Positions 26,799-34,839 of a stretch of DNA of 64,000 bases are shown here, one piece after another; the stretch's first letter is position 1, and each line of letters begins with the position of its first letter. The translations under genes were made by a program, and so were the position numbers. Where the stretch lies: contig NZ_LMDJ01000006.1 in assembly GCF_001425045.1 (NCBI RefSeq), forward strand, positions 109,024 through 173,023, written 5' to 3'. Below the pieces are notes generated by a model. The model ran no database searches. It saw only the letters and a list, made by a program, of their open reading frames with translations, and was not told the origin of the DNA. This stretch comes from Massilia sp. Root351 (GTDB lineage Bacteria; Pseudomonadota; Gammaproteobacteria; Burkholderiales; Burkholderiaceae_D).

Positions 26799-27470
26799 AT
26801 GTGCGGACGATTCGATCAAAACGACACCATGCAGCGCTACCTCAGCGCTTTCGGCTGGGCTGATGCTGTCTATCGCGGTGAAGTGGGCGCCACGCCCAAT
26901 GCCGCGCCGGGCACCTATCGGCCCATCCTGCACATGCAGGACGGCGTGCCGCAGATAGACGACCTTTACTGGGGCTACCGCGCGGCCTGGGCGGCGCAGA
27001 AACTGCCGGTGTGCTACAACGCGCGGCTGGAGAAGGTCACGAATAACTACTGGGGCCGGCTGCTCAAGACCGGCCGTGCCCTGGTGCCTGCCAGCGGCTG
27101 GTACGAATGGACTGGCCCCAAGGGGCAGCGCCAGCCGTGGCACATCCACCGCAAGGACCGCGAACCGATCTACATGCTGGCGCTGGCCAACTTCGGCCCG
27201 TTCAAGGAGCACAAGGCCGAATCGGGCTTCGTGCTGATTACCGCCGACTCATCCGGCGGCATGGTGGACATCCATGACCGCCGCCCCGTATGCCTGAACG
27301 CCGCGGACGCGGCCACCTGGCTGGACCCGGACCTGAGCATGGAGCAGGCGGAAATGCTGGCCCGTTCGATGGCCCTGGGCCCGGAAGAATTCGAATGGTT
27401 CCGCGTCAGCGCAGACCTGAACCGTGCCGGCAACGAAGGCGATTACCTGGTCGTGCCGCTGGCCGATTGA
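26799..27470 (+). CDS. yedK: SRAP-domain protein (YedK/HMCES family)
   Basis: 223 residues covering one complete SRAP domain. The obligatory N-terminus MCGRF puts the reactive Cys at position 2, exposed after Met removal. The active-site segments CYNARLEKV, LVPASGWYEW (catalytic Glu) and VDIHDRRPV (His) are all present. The family crosslinks to abasic sites in single-stranded DNA through the Cys to shield them during replication. The frame extends upstream, but the MCGRF rule fixes the start at 26799. The Sui1 gene starts 5 bp after its stop. Confidence 0.95.
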   Translation: MCGRFDQNDTMQRYLSAFGWADAVYRGEVGATPNAAPGTYRPILHMQDGVPQIDDLYWGYRAAWAAQKLPVCYNARLEKVTNNYWGRLLKTGRALVPASGWYEWTGPKGQRQPWHIHRKDREPIYMLALANFGPFKEHKAESGFVLITADSSGGMVDIHDRRPVCLNAADAATWLDPDLSMEQAEMLARSMALGPEEFEWFRVSADLNRAGNEGDYLVVPLAD

Positions 27471-27475
27471 AAAAT

Positions 27476-27841
27476 ATGATGAAAAACAGTTCCAGTGGTG
27501 GCCTGGTTTACTCCACCGAAACCGGCCGCATGTGCCCCGATTGCCGCCAGCCGGTGGCCGCCTGCACCTGCAAGGCGAGCGCGAAAGCGGCGCCCGCCGG
27601 CGACGGCGTGGTGCGCGTATCGCGCCAGACCAAGGGGCGCGGCGGCAAGTGCGTCACCGTGGTGAAGGGGCTGGCACTGGACGGCGAGGCGCTGGCCGCG
27701 TTGGGCAAGCAGTTGCGTAGCGCCTGCGGCTCGGGCGGCACCGTCAAGGACGGCGTGATCGAAGTGCAGGGCGACCATTGCGACGCGGTGCTGGCGGCGC
27801 TGGCCAGGCTGGGCCACCAGCCCAAGCGGGCGGGCGCATGA
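27476..27841 (+). CDS. yciH: Sui1/eIF1-like translation factor (YciH)
   Basis: 121 residues. The N-terminal part has a Cys cluster (MCPDCRQPVAACTC), a possible metal site. The C-terminal SUI1 domain (about 40-118) includes VRVSRQTKGRGGKCVTVVKGL and GTVKDGVIEVQGDHCDAVLAAL. Bacterial YciH proteins act on translation initiation fidelity. The start is ATG 27476 or the adjacent ATG 27479. It is 5 bp downstream of the SRAP gene and overlaps the DUF2867 gene by 4 bp (ATGA), so these three genes form an operon. Confidence 0.93.
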   Translation: MMKNSSSGGLVYSTETGRMCPDCRQPVAACTCKASAKAAPAGDGVVRVSRQTKGRGGKCVTVVKGLALDGEALAALGKQLRSACGSGGTVKDGVIEVQGDHCDAVLAALARLGHQPKRAGA

Positions 27842-28380
27842 GCGGCGCTCCAGCGGCCCGTCCTCCCATTCTCGCCGTGCCGGTGCCGCGCGACAGCGAA
27901 ATCGCGGCGCACCTGGCCGGCTCGGATTTCCACGACTGCTATCAGATGCCGATCGCGCCGACCGGGCGCACTGCGCTGGAGCTGTACCTGGAAGTGGTGG
28001 CGCGCACGCCCGGCTGGGTCAACCGCCTGATGGCGCTGCGCAACAGCGTGGTCGGGCTGTTCGGCCTGAAGAACCTCGGTCACTTGAACGGCGCCACCGC
28101 GCGGCGTCCGGCCAGCGAGTACAAGCTGGGCGACCGGGTCGGCATCTTTTCCATCCTCTACCTGAGCGACGACGAGGTGATCCTCGGCGACACGGACAAG
28201 CACCTGAAGGTGCGCGTCTCGGTGCGCAAGCTGGGCGTGCCGCGCAGCGCGATCGCGGTAGCGACGGTGGTGCACATCCATAACCTGCTGGGCCGCGTGT
28301 ATATGCTGTTCGTGGCGCCGGTGCACAAGCGCATCGTGCCGGCCGTGCTGGCCCGCTACCGCGCCGGCGATGCGGGCTGA
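27838..28380 (+). CDS. DUF2867 domain protein
   Basis: 180 residues. The sequence resembles DUF2867 proteins: PRDSEIAAHLAGSDFHDCYQ, ALELYLEVVARTPGWVNRLMALRN, GDRVGIFSILYLSDDEVILG and DKHLKVRVSV. It has no signal peptide or clear membrane helix; YMLFVAPVHKRIVPAVL near the end is amphipathic. The function is unknown. In other proteins the domain is fused to NAD-binding oxidoreductases, but here it stands alone. It is translationally coupled to yciH through an ATGA overlap. The 207 bp after its stop contain no gene I can support. Confidence 0.8.
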   Translation: MSGAPAARPPILAVPVPRDSEIAAHLAGSDFHDCYQMPIAPTGRTALELYLEVVARTPGWVNRLMALRNSVVGLFGLKNLGHLNGATARRPASEYKLGDRVGIFSILYLSDDEVILGDTDKHLKVRVSVRKLGVPRSAIAVATVVHIHNLLGRVYMLFVAPVHKRIVPAVLARYRAGDAG

Positions 28381-28587
28381 CGACTCGGCGCCGCCGGTGC
28401 TGCCCGCGCGGCTGGTGGCGCTATTGCCCCGTACGGCCTGCACGACCTGTTCGGGCTGCGCGTGCGCCACAACCCGCTGCGGGCGATGCGGCCACTTACC
28501 GCGCGCCTTTGCCCGCCAGGCGCTTCATTGAACGCTGGCCGCTTCTTCAAGTCTCGCGCTAACGGATCAGGTGTGGTGCCATTCGGC

Positions 28588-29394
28588 TTAGTGCCGCTTG
28601 GCCGTCAGGCTGAACACGGCAGGCGGAATCACCTTCGACAGCGATTTCAGAATATGGTTGCCGACCTCCTCGCTGCCCAGCATCTCGATGAGCGCGGTCT
28701 GGTCGGCTACGGGCAAGGTGCGCCTGGAAACGTAGAATCCGGCGTCCTGCCACGGGATGTCGTCGAGGGCGCTGATGGTGAGCTGGCTGTCCAGGCCACT
28801 CAATCGCGGATCTTCAATAATCGTGTTGTAGGCGCTGCTGTACGGCAGGATGGTCACATCGGCGATGTTGGCCTGGATCCGCCGCATCAGGTCATTGAGG
28901 TCGTTGGCGTACTGGACCCGCGACGCCACGGCCGGTTCCAGCAGCTTGCGGTAGGCGGGGCCGTAATCGAAGCCGCGCACGACGGCGATACGCAAGCCGG
29001 TTTGCCGGAGCAGGGCGTCGACTGTCTGCACGGCGCTGTCCAGCGGCTTGATGCCGACCAGGACGGCGCGGTACTTGAAGACCGGGATGTACGTGCCGGC
29101 TATGTCGCGCTCGGGCGAACGGGTGGACAGTACGATCAGGTCGGCATCGGCGGCGCGGAACAGCATCTCCAGCCGGGCGCGGGGTACGACGGGAAAGACG
29201 AATTTGCAGCCATGCTTGTCACCCAGCTCGTCCAGCAGTTCGGGAACCACGCCCGCCGCCTTGCCGTGCTTGACGACCACCGCCATGCCGTGCGGCGCAA
29301 CGGGAACGTTGATGGCGCGGGAACATGATGCCGCCGCCAAGCCCGGCAGCACGCAGCAGAGAGTTGCGAAGACGGTCAGCAGGCGTGCATTCAT
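28588..29394 (-). CDS. Periplasmic solute-binding-like protein (family 3 type)
   Basis: 268 residues. A signal peptide (MNARLLTVFATLCCVLPGLAAA) precedes two lobes of the amino-acid-binding (SBP_bac_3) type: GVVPELLDELGDKHGCKFVF, RAADADLIVLSTRSPERD and RIAVVRGFDYGPAYRKLLE. No ABC permease or ATPase lies nearby. Orphan proteins of this type are common in Oxalobacteraceae and may sense or bind ligands without transport. It is followed in transcription by 207 bp without a gene and preceded by yjdM, 27 bp away. Confidence 0.82.
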   Translation of the reverse strand: MNARLLTVFATLCCVLPGLAAASCSRAINVPVAPHGMAVVVKHGKAAGVVPELLDELGDKHGCKFVFPVVPRARLEMLFRAADADLIVLSTRSPERDIAGTYIPVFKYRAVLVGIKPLDSAVQTVDALLRQTGLRIAVVRGFDYGPAYRKLLEPAVASRVQYANDLNDLMRRIQANIADVTILPYSSAYNTIIEDPRLSGLDSQLTISALDDIPWQDAGFYVSRRTLPVADQTALIEMLGSEEVGNHILKSLSKVIPPAVFSLTAKRH

Positions 29395-29421
29395 GTGTGT
29401 GTCCCGGCAGGAGTGTGCTAA

Positions 29422-29763
29422 TCAGACTTTCTTGACGAACTCGGTCTTCAGGCTCATGTTGCCGAAGCCTTCGATCTTGCAGTCGATGTCGTGGTCGCTG
29501 TCCACCAGGCGGATGTTCTTGACCTTGGTGCCCATCTTGACCGTGCCGCCGCCGCCTTTCAGTTTCAGGTCCTTGATGACGGTGACGGTGTCGCCGTCCT
29601 GCAGGATGTTGCCGGCGGCGTCCTTGTAGATGCGCGGGCCGTCTTCCGCCTCCGCTGCGCCGCCTGGCTGCCACTCATGCGCGCATTCCGGGCAGACGCA
29701 TTGCGTGCCGTCGTTGTAAGTCAGTTCGGAGCCGCATTGCGGGCAGGGTGGAAGTGCGCTCAT
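29422..29763 (-). CDS. yjdM: YjdM/PhnA zinc-ribbon protein
   Basis: 113 residues. The N-terminal zinc ribbon has two Cys pairs ([20 protein letters not shown]) and the C-terminal PhnA domain carries [27 protein letters not shown] and the invariant [11 protein letters not shown]. The length and motifs match E. coli YjdM. The old name PhnA came from proximity to phosphonate genes and is not proof of that role. It is a single gene with its own 93-bp upstream gap; ATG 29763 is the only plausible start. Confidence 0.95.
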   Translation of the reverse strand: MSALPPCPQCGSELTYNDGTQCVCPECAHEWQPGGAAEAEDGPRIYKDAAGNILQDGDTVTVIKDLKLKGGGGTVKMGTKVKNIRLVDSDHDIDCKIEGFGNMSLKTEFVKKV

Positions 29764-29856
29764 GGTTATCCTTGTGATGCAGGCCGGGCCTGGAAAGGGC
29801 AGCAGTATAACAGGCCGCCCGCAGGCGGCCCCCGGCGGAGGCCGGCCCGATTGGCC

Positions 29857-30519
29857 TCAGGCTTTGGCCAGCGCGGCGCGCATCTGCTGTTCCAGCATCC
29901 CCAGGTTGCCCTGCACGCTGTCGATGGTGCTTTCCATCTGGCGCAGGCTGCGGTACAGCGCGTGCGGATCGACCGTGCCCAGTTCCAGGTCGGACAGGGT
30001 GTTGAGCATGTCCGGCCCGCTCAGCGTGAGCTGCGTGTCGCCGGTGACCGCGGTCAACGTGTCGCGCTGCTGCGCGTACAGGGCCGAGTAGCGCTGCAGC
30101 AGTTCCGCCGACATCCAGCTGGCCGCCTGGCTGGCCACCGCCACGTCCCATGCTTCGCGGCGCAGCGTCGGCGTTTGCAGGTTCAGGCCGTAACGCTTGC
30201 CGGCGTTCTGCGTGAAATGTTCGAGCAGTTCCTTTTCGGACGACTTGGCCTTGATGTCGGCGAGCAAACCCTTGCGCATCTGCATGATGTGCTCCATCTG
30301 CTTCTTGTTCGCCGCGCTGACCTTTTGCAGTTCGTCCAGGTTGATGCGCAGTTCGGCCTCGATCTTGCGTTCCGCATCGTGCGCGCGATGGCTGTGGTGC
30401 CAGCTTTGTGCGGCATGCTCGAGGGCCAGGGCGGTCAGGATGCTGACCACGATCATCGAATATTCACCCAGGAATTCCCTGGCGGTTTTCAGCCCAGCTT
30501 TTGGTACTTCAAAATGCAT
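29857..30519 (-). CDS. Membrane-anchored coiled-coil protein, unknown function
   Basis: I do not recognise the family. 220 residues: one hydrophobic helix at about 18-38 (EYSMIVVSILTALALEHAAQ), then a long charged helical region (about 45-100; RKIEAELRINLDELQKVSAA) likely to form a coiled coil. A second helical part contains TPTLRREAWDVAVASQAA and a terminal coiled coil. It is probably anchored in the inner membrane by the N-terminal helix. The start codon lies 1 nt after a 36-bp palindrome (30521-30556) that covers the ribosome-binding region. S10 peptidase is the upstream same-strand neighbour. Confidence 0.75.
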   Translation of the reverse strand: MHFEVPKAGLKTAREFLGEYSMIVVSILTALALEHAAQSWHHSHRAHDAERKIEAELRINLDELQKVSAANKKQMEHIMQMRKGLLADIKAKSSEKELLEHFTQNAGKRYGLNLQTPTLRREAWDVAVASQAASWMSAELLQRYSALYAQQRDTLTAVTGDTQLTLSGPDMLNTLSDLELGTVDPHALYRSLRQMESTIDSVQGNLGMLEQQMRAALAKA

Positions 30520-30520
30520 G

Positions 30521-30556
30521 AGATTGCCCAGTTAAATTAATTCAACTGAGCAATCT
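30521..30556 (-). repeat. 36-bp palindrome covering the RBS of the 29857-30519 gene
   Basis: On the plus strand the arms AGATTGCCCAGTT (30521-30533) and AACTGAGCAATCT (30544-30556) are inverted complements with one mismatch, around an AT-rich 10-nt centre. The palindrome ends one base before ATG 30519 on the minus strand, so as RNA it would sequester the ribosome site. As DNA it would be a symmetric operator. There is no T-run, so it is not a classical terminator. Confidence 0.7.
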
Positions 30557-30587
30557 TACCAGAAAGGCATGGGAATTTGCTATCTTC

Positions 30588-32138
30588 CTAGTAGCGGGCG
30601 GGCTGATTCGCTGCGGGTGTGGTTTGTTTGATGAAATCGCGGATATCGTCGGTGGAGCGCACCAGGTCTGCCGAGCGCAGATACATCATGTGGCCGCTGC
30701 GGTAGCCTTCGAAGCGCAGCCTGTCCTTCATCTTGCCGCTGGGGTCCAGCTGCCACATGGTGTACTTCGCGTCGAAATAGGTGGTGGCGCCGTCGTAGTA
30801 GCCGGACTGCACCAGCACCTTCATGTAGGGGTTCATCGCCATCGCCTTGCGCAGGTTCTCGCCGGTGGTGTCGTTCTTGTTGTCCCATGGGTGCACGGAG
30901 CCGAACATATTGTATTTGATGTCGGTCTTGTACTGCAGCACGTCGCGCAGGTAGTGGTTGATGGCGGGCGTGAAGGAGTGCAGCCAGGAGCTCAGCTCGG
31001 CGTTGTAGTCCGGGCTGGCGCCGGCGTCGGACCTGTCGATGCCTTTGTAGCGCGAGTCCAGCCGGCCGACCGTGTAGCCCTTGTCGCGCAGCAGTTCCTT
31101 CCAGAAGAAATTGGCCGGGATCACCAGGTTGTGCTGCTGCACGGCCTTTTCCGCAATCCCGGAATAGCGTGCCACCCTGGCGGCGATCTGCGCCTTCCTG
31201 GTCTCCTCCAGGAAGCCGCCCTTGGCCAGCGCCGGGATCAGTTCATCGACCGTGAACGCTTCCACCTCGGGCAGCACGTCCTTCAGGTCGCGGCTTTGCA
31301 GGTCGGCCGGCAGCGCTTTCTGGTACCAGGCGGTGGCCGCGTAGTAGGGCAGGTTGAGCGCGTCGCCGACGATGCCGTCGCGCTTCAGGCCCAGCTCGGT
31401 GGGCGAGACCAGGATCACGCCGTTCAGGTACATCCAGTGCGCGCTCTGCAGCTCCAGCGACAGGCCGGCCACGCGCGCGGTGCCGTAGCTTTCGCCGATC
31501 AGGTACTTGGGCGAAGTCCAGCGGCCTTCGCGCGAGACGAAGGTGTTGAGCCACTCGGCGAGGTAGGAAATGTCGGCGTTCACGCCGAAGAAGGTGGCGC
31601 GGTCGGCCTTGCTGTCGAGGATGCGCGAAAAGCCGGTGTTGACCGGGTCCACGTACAGGATGTCGGCCACGTCCAGGATGGAGTGCGGGTTGTCGCGCAC
31701 GCCGTAGGGTTGGACCGGGTAGCCCTCGTCGTCGATGTTGAGCATCTTGGGGCCGGTGTAGGCCACGTGCATCCACACCGAGGCCGAGCCGGGCCCGCCG
31801 TTAAACGACAGCACCAGCGGGCGTTTGGCCTTGTCGGCCACGTCGCTGCGCTGGTAGTAGGTGTAGAACAGCGAGGCGATCACCTTGCCATCCTTGTCCC
31901 AGACCGGCTGGGTGCCGGCGGTGACTTTGTACGGTACGGCCTTGCCTTTGATCGTGACCGTGGCGTTTTTGCTCACGGCGGACTCGGCTTTCAGCGCGCG
32001 CTCGAAGGGCTGCGCGGCCGGGGCGGCGGCGGGCTTGGGATCAGGCTTGGCATCGGGCTGTTGCTGGGCGTGGGCAGCGCCGAGCGCGAGCAGCAGGGCG
32101 GGAGCGAGACGGGGCAGGCTGCGGGTCAGTTGTTTCAT
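30588..32138 (-). CDS. Exported S10 serine carboxypeptidase
   Basis: 516 residues. A signal peptide (MKQLTRSLPRLAPALLLALG) is followed by a Pro/Ala/Lys-rich linker. The catalytic domain has the oxyanion segment SFNGGPGSASVWMH, the nucleophile in IGESYGTARVAG, an Asp in QSGYYDGATTYFD and the His in GYRSGHMMYL. These match peptidase family S10. Bacterial S10 enzymes are uncommon relative to eukaryotic ones but occur in Oxalobacteraceae. It would trim C-terminal residues of peptides in the periplasm or outside. ATG 32138 is chosen for the signal peptide. It is divergent from the phasin gene across 215 bp. Confidence 0.92.
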   Translation of the reverse strand: MKQLTRSLPRLAPALLLALGAAHAQQQPDAKPDPKPAAAPAAQPFERALKAESAVSKNATVTIKGKAVPYKVTAGTQPVWDKDGKVIASLFYTYYQRSDVADKAKRPLVLSFNGGPGSASVWMHVAYTGPKMLNIDDEGYPVQPYGVRDNPHSILDVADILYVDPVNTGFSRILDSKADRATFFGVNADISYLAEWLNTFVSREGRWTSPKYLIGESYGTARVAGLSLELQSAHWMYLNGVILVSPTELGLKRDGIVGDALNLPYYAATAWYQKALPADLQSRDLKDVLPEVEAFTVDELIPALAKGGFLEETRKAQIAARVARYSGIAEKAVQQHNLVIPANFFWKELLRDKGYTVGRLDSRYKGIDRSDAGASPDYNAELSSWLHSFTPAINHYLRDVLQYKTDIKYNMFGSVHPWDNKNDTTGENLRKAMAMNPYMKVLVQSGYYDGATTYFDAKYTMWQLDPSGKMKDRLRFEGYRSGHMMYLRSADLVRSTDDIRDFIKQTTPAANQPARY

Positions 32139-32353
32139 TGGCAAGCTATCAAAATGGAGATAGCTGATGAGTATTCCACATCGGAAACGCTTTGGGGGCC
32201 GCATTTACAAACTCGCTACATGTGCAGTCAAGCGCGCACGTTTGATGCAGATCATGGGACCGGACCCGCGCTCACGTAGCCTAGTGGATTCGCGCAGCCG
32301 CTTTGCCGGTGCCGCGTCCCTTTACACAACTAAACTTTTTGCAGAGGTAACCC

Positions 32354-32989
32354 ATGTTTTCTTTCAATCAGTCTGTCACCCCGGCCGCCAAACACCACAT
32401 GGAAGCGCAGATGTCGCTGCTGAATGACATGTCCAGATCGCTGTTCCGCACCGTGCAGCAGTATAGCGACCTGAACATCCAGCTGGCGCAGACCATCATC
32501 GAGGAAGTGTCGCTGACCAGCCAGGATCTGCTCACCACCAACCGGCCGGTGGATGCCGTCAATGTCACGCTGTCGCATGCGCAGCCCACCGCCGACAAGC
32601 TGCGCGCCTACCAGCAGCACCTGTCGCGCATTGCCGCCAACACGCACGTGGACCTGGCCAAGGTGGCCGAGGAACACGTCAGCGAAACCAGCCGTACCGC
32701 CAAGGAACTGGCCGAGGAAGTCACGCGCATGGCCACCGAAGAAACGGAAAAAACCGTGCGCAACCAGCAGGACGCCATGCGCCGCATGGCCGCCACCTTT
32801 GACCAGTTCGCCGACGGCCAGCGCATGGACATGAACGGCCACCGGGAAGACCGCCAGCAGGGCAACGGCCACGAGCGCCAGCAAGCCGAAGGCCAGGGCG
32901 CGGAGAACCGCGTGGCCGGCTCGCCTGTGCACCAGACCAGCCAGCAGCAGGCTGCCGGCAAGCAGCCGACCGGCCGTAAAGAGAGCTGA
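32354..32989 (+). CDS. phaP: Phasin-family granule protein
   Basis: 211 residues. The phasin domain (about 1-110; FNQSVTPAAKHHMEAQMSLL, DLNIQLAQTIIEEVSLTSQ) is amphipathic helix typical of PHA granule surface proteins. Residues 110-150 form a further charged helix. The tail (150-211) is hydrophilic and rich in Gln, Gly and His, without predicted order. Phasins coat polyhydroxyalkanoate granules and limit their size. No pha synthesis genes are in the window. GAGG sits 6 nt before ATG 32354. Confidence 0.85.
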   Translation: MFSFNQSVTPAAKHHMEAQMSLLNDMSRSLFRTVQQYSDLNIQLAQTIIEEVSLTSQDLLTTNRPVDAVNVTLSHAQPTADKLRAYQQHLSRIAANTHVDLAKVAEEHVSETSRTAKELAEEVTRMATEETEKTVRNQQDAMRRMAATFDQFADGQRMDMNGHREDRQQGNGHERQQAEGQGAENRVAGSPVHQTSQQQAAGKQPTGRKES

Positions 32990-33079
32990 TGTCGCCGGCG
33001 CGGCTGGACGCCAGCCGCGCTCCGCCGCGCGCCACACCCGGCTAGACTGTGCCATCGACTGAGCAGGGAGGCGGACGTC

Positions 33080-33328
33080 ATGGCGGAGTGGCTGGAATGG
33101 ATGGAATGGCCGGCAATGGCCGCGTCGCTGCTGGCGGCGTGGCTGGTGGCGTCGAAGTCGGCGCGGCGGCGCATGGCGGGTTTTTGGGTCTTTCTAATGA
33201 GTAATGCGCTGTGGATCGGATGGGGCTGGCAGGACGAGGCTTGGGCACTGATCGTGCTGAACACCTGTCTGGCGGCGATGAACGTACGCGGCATCGTCAA
33301 GAACGAGGATGCCGCCGATTCAAGCTGA
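33080..33328 (+). CDS. Small two-helix membrane protein, unknown function
   Basis: 82 residues. Two hydrophobic helices are visible (WPAMAASLLAAWLVAS at about 10-25 and FWVFLMSNALWIGWGW at about 35-50), with a third weaker one (WALIVLNTCLAAMNVRGI). The Trp-rich N-terminus (EWLEWMEW) is notable. A strong Shine-Dalgarno GGGAGG (33066-33071) lies 8 nt before ATG 33080. I do not recognise a named family; it resembles small inner-membrane proteins with the pattern of a minimal PnuC/SemiSWEET-like half, but that is only a resemblance. Confidence 0.72.
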   Translation: MAEWLEWMEWPAMAASLLAAWLVASKSARRRMAGFWVFLMSNALWIGWGWQDEAWALIVLNTCLAAMNVRGIVKNEDAADSS

Positions 33329-33390
33329 GCTGCGCTCACGATTTCGTCATTTCTGCTACATTGGCGCCATACGCATTGAGGATGGCAGCC

Positions 33391-33861
33391 ATGGATACCG
33401 CAACCGACAACACAGCAACACGCACCGACTCGCTACATATCGTTTGCCCGCACTGCGATGCGGTCAACCGTGTTCCCGCCACGCGGCTGGGACAGGAGCC
33501 TACCTGCGGCAAATGCCGGAAAGACCTCTTTACCGGCAAGCCGGTGGATTTGGCGAGCGCGCGCTTCCTCAAGCAGGTCGAGCGCAGCGAACTGCCGGTG
33601 CTGGTGGATTTCTGGGCGCCGTGGTGCGGCCCGTGCCGCTCGATGGCGCCGGCGTACGAACAGGCCGCGCAGCGGCTCGAACCGGACTTCCGCGTGGTCA
33701 AGGTCAACACCGAAGAAGCGCAGGACCTGGCGGCGCGCTACGCGATCCGCAGCATCCCCACGCTGGCGCTGTTCAAGGGCGGGCGCGAAGTGGCGCGCCA
33801 GCCGGGCGCCATGGACGCCAACAATATTGTGGCGTGGGCGCAGCAGAATAACCGGCGCTAA
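33391..33861 (+). CDS. trxC: Thioredoxin 2 (TrxC)
   Basis: 156 residues. An N-terminal zinc-binding module with two CxxC pairs (VCPHCDAVNR, TCGKCRKDLF) distinguishes TrxC from TrxA. The thioredoxin fold follows, with the active site FWAPWCGPCRSMAP, and cis-Pro in SIPTLALF. It reduces protein disulfides in the cytoplasm and is classically OxyR-regulated under oxidative stress in enterobacteria. GAGG (33378-33381) gives a 9-nt spacer to ATG 33391 but none to ATG 33382, deciding the start. It converges with mdcH 14 bp away. Confidence 0.96.
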   Translation: MDTATDNTATRTDSLHIVCPHCDAVNRVPATRLGQEPTCGKCRKDLFTGKPVDLASARFLKQVERSELPVLVDFWAPWCGPCRSMAPAYEQAAQRLEPDFRVVKVNTEEAQDLAARYAIRSIPTLALFKGGREVARQPGAMDANNIVAWAQQNNRR

Positions 33862-33875
33862 GCGCGGGCGGCTGC

Positions 33876-34832
33876 TTAGCCGCAGTGCCTGCTTAGCCAG
33901 CCGCGAATGCCGTCCAGGCTGCGGAAGTCCGCCACCGAGCGGCAGGCGATGCCGGGATGGCGCGCCTGCATCATGCGCGCCAGCGCTGCGCCGGGCCCCA
34001 GCTCCAGCGCCACCGTGACGCCTGCCTCGGTGCAGGCGTCCATGCACTCGTCCCACACCACCGGTTCGCCCAGCTGCCGCGACAAGTGCTCGACGGCCTG
34101 GCCGCGGCTTTCCAGCCGTGCCGCGCTGATGCCGGACAGCACCGGTGTCTCTGCCGCATGCAGATGCGACGCGCGCAGCGCCGCCGCGAACGGCGCCACG
34201 GCGCCCGCCATGAATGGTGTGTGGGAGGCGATTTCAACCGGCAACGGGGTCACGTGCGCACCGGCGGCAGCCAGCCGCGACACCGCCTGCGCCTGGCCGC
34301 TGGCTGGACCGCCGATGATGCAGCTGTCCCCGCCGGTGACGATGGCCGTGTGAAACCCGCACGGCGCCGCCAGCATGCCGCTGCGCGGCGGCGGCAATCC
34401 GGACACGGCCAGCAGGGCTTGTCCGGGCCGCTCCGCCAGGCAGCGGTCCATCAGTACCGCGCGCGCCTGCGCCAGCTCGACCGCTTCCAGCGGCGCCACG
34501 GCGCCCGCCACGCTCCACGCCGCCAGCTCGCCCACGCTGTAGCCGGCCACCAGCGCGGGCGGCGGTGCGTGCGCGCGCAGCGCCTCCCACATCGCCAGTG
34601 TGGCCGCCACGATCAGCGGCTGCGCCGTCCGGTTGGCAAACAGCGCACCCGCGTCCACGGCGACAGCGTCAAACCCCGCAGCGGCCATCCCGTAGGGCGG
34701 CTTGGCGTGCGCATCGCGCGCACGTAGCTCGCCAAGCAGCGCCGCCCCTGCCGGGTCCGAGCTTGCCAGATCGAACATCCCCATATGCTGCCCGCCCTGG
34801 CCCGGACACAAAATCAGCAGTTTCGCGCTCAT
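33876..34832 (-). CDS. mdcH: Malonate decarboxylase malonyltransferase subunit MdcH
   Basis: 318 residues of the FabD-like acyltransferase fold. CPGQGGQHMGMF opens the protein, the nucleophile elbow VAGYSVGELAAWS has Ser at S99, and ASHTPFMAG has the catalytic His. MdcH transfers malonyl from malonyl-CoA to the 2'-(5''-triphosphoribosyl)-3'-dephospho-CoA on MdcC, activating the decarboxylase. It is the last gene of the mdc operon, 7 bp after mdcB. ATG 34832 gives the proper N-terminus; the frame upstream is spurious overlap with mdcB. Confidence 0.95.
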   Translation of the reverse strand: MSAKLLILCPGQGGQHMGMFDLASSDPAGAALLGELRARDAHAKPPYGMAAAGFDAVAVDAGALFANRTAQPLIVAATLAMWEALRAHAPPPALVAGYSVGELAAWSVAGAVAPLEAVELAQARAVLMDRCLAERPGQALLAVSGLPPPRSGMLAAPCGFHTAIVTGGDSCIIGGPASGQAQAVSRLAAAGAHVTPLPVEIASHTPFMAGAVAPFAAALRASHLHAAETPVLSGISAARLESRGQAVEHLSRQLGEPVVWDECMDACTEAGVTVALELGPGAALARMMQARHPGIACRSVADFRSLDGIRGWLSRHCG

Positions 34833-34839
34833 GGTCCGC

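Noticed and set aside
28370..28530. A 53-codon Cys-rich frame after the DUF2867 gene.
   Set aside because: Composition looks like an out-of-frame reading of GC-rich DNA; no Shine-Dalgarno and no recognised Cys spacing. It might be a gene remnant, but I cannot name one.
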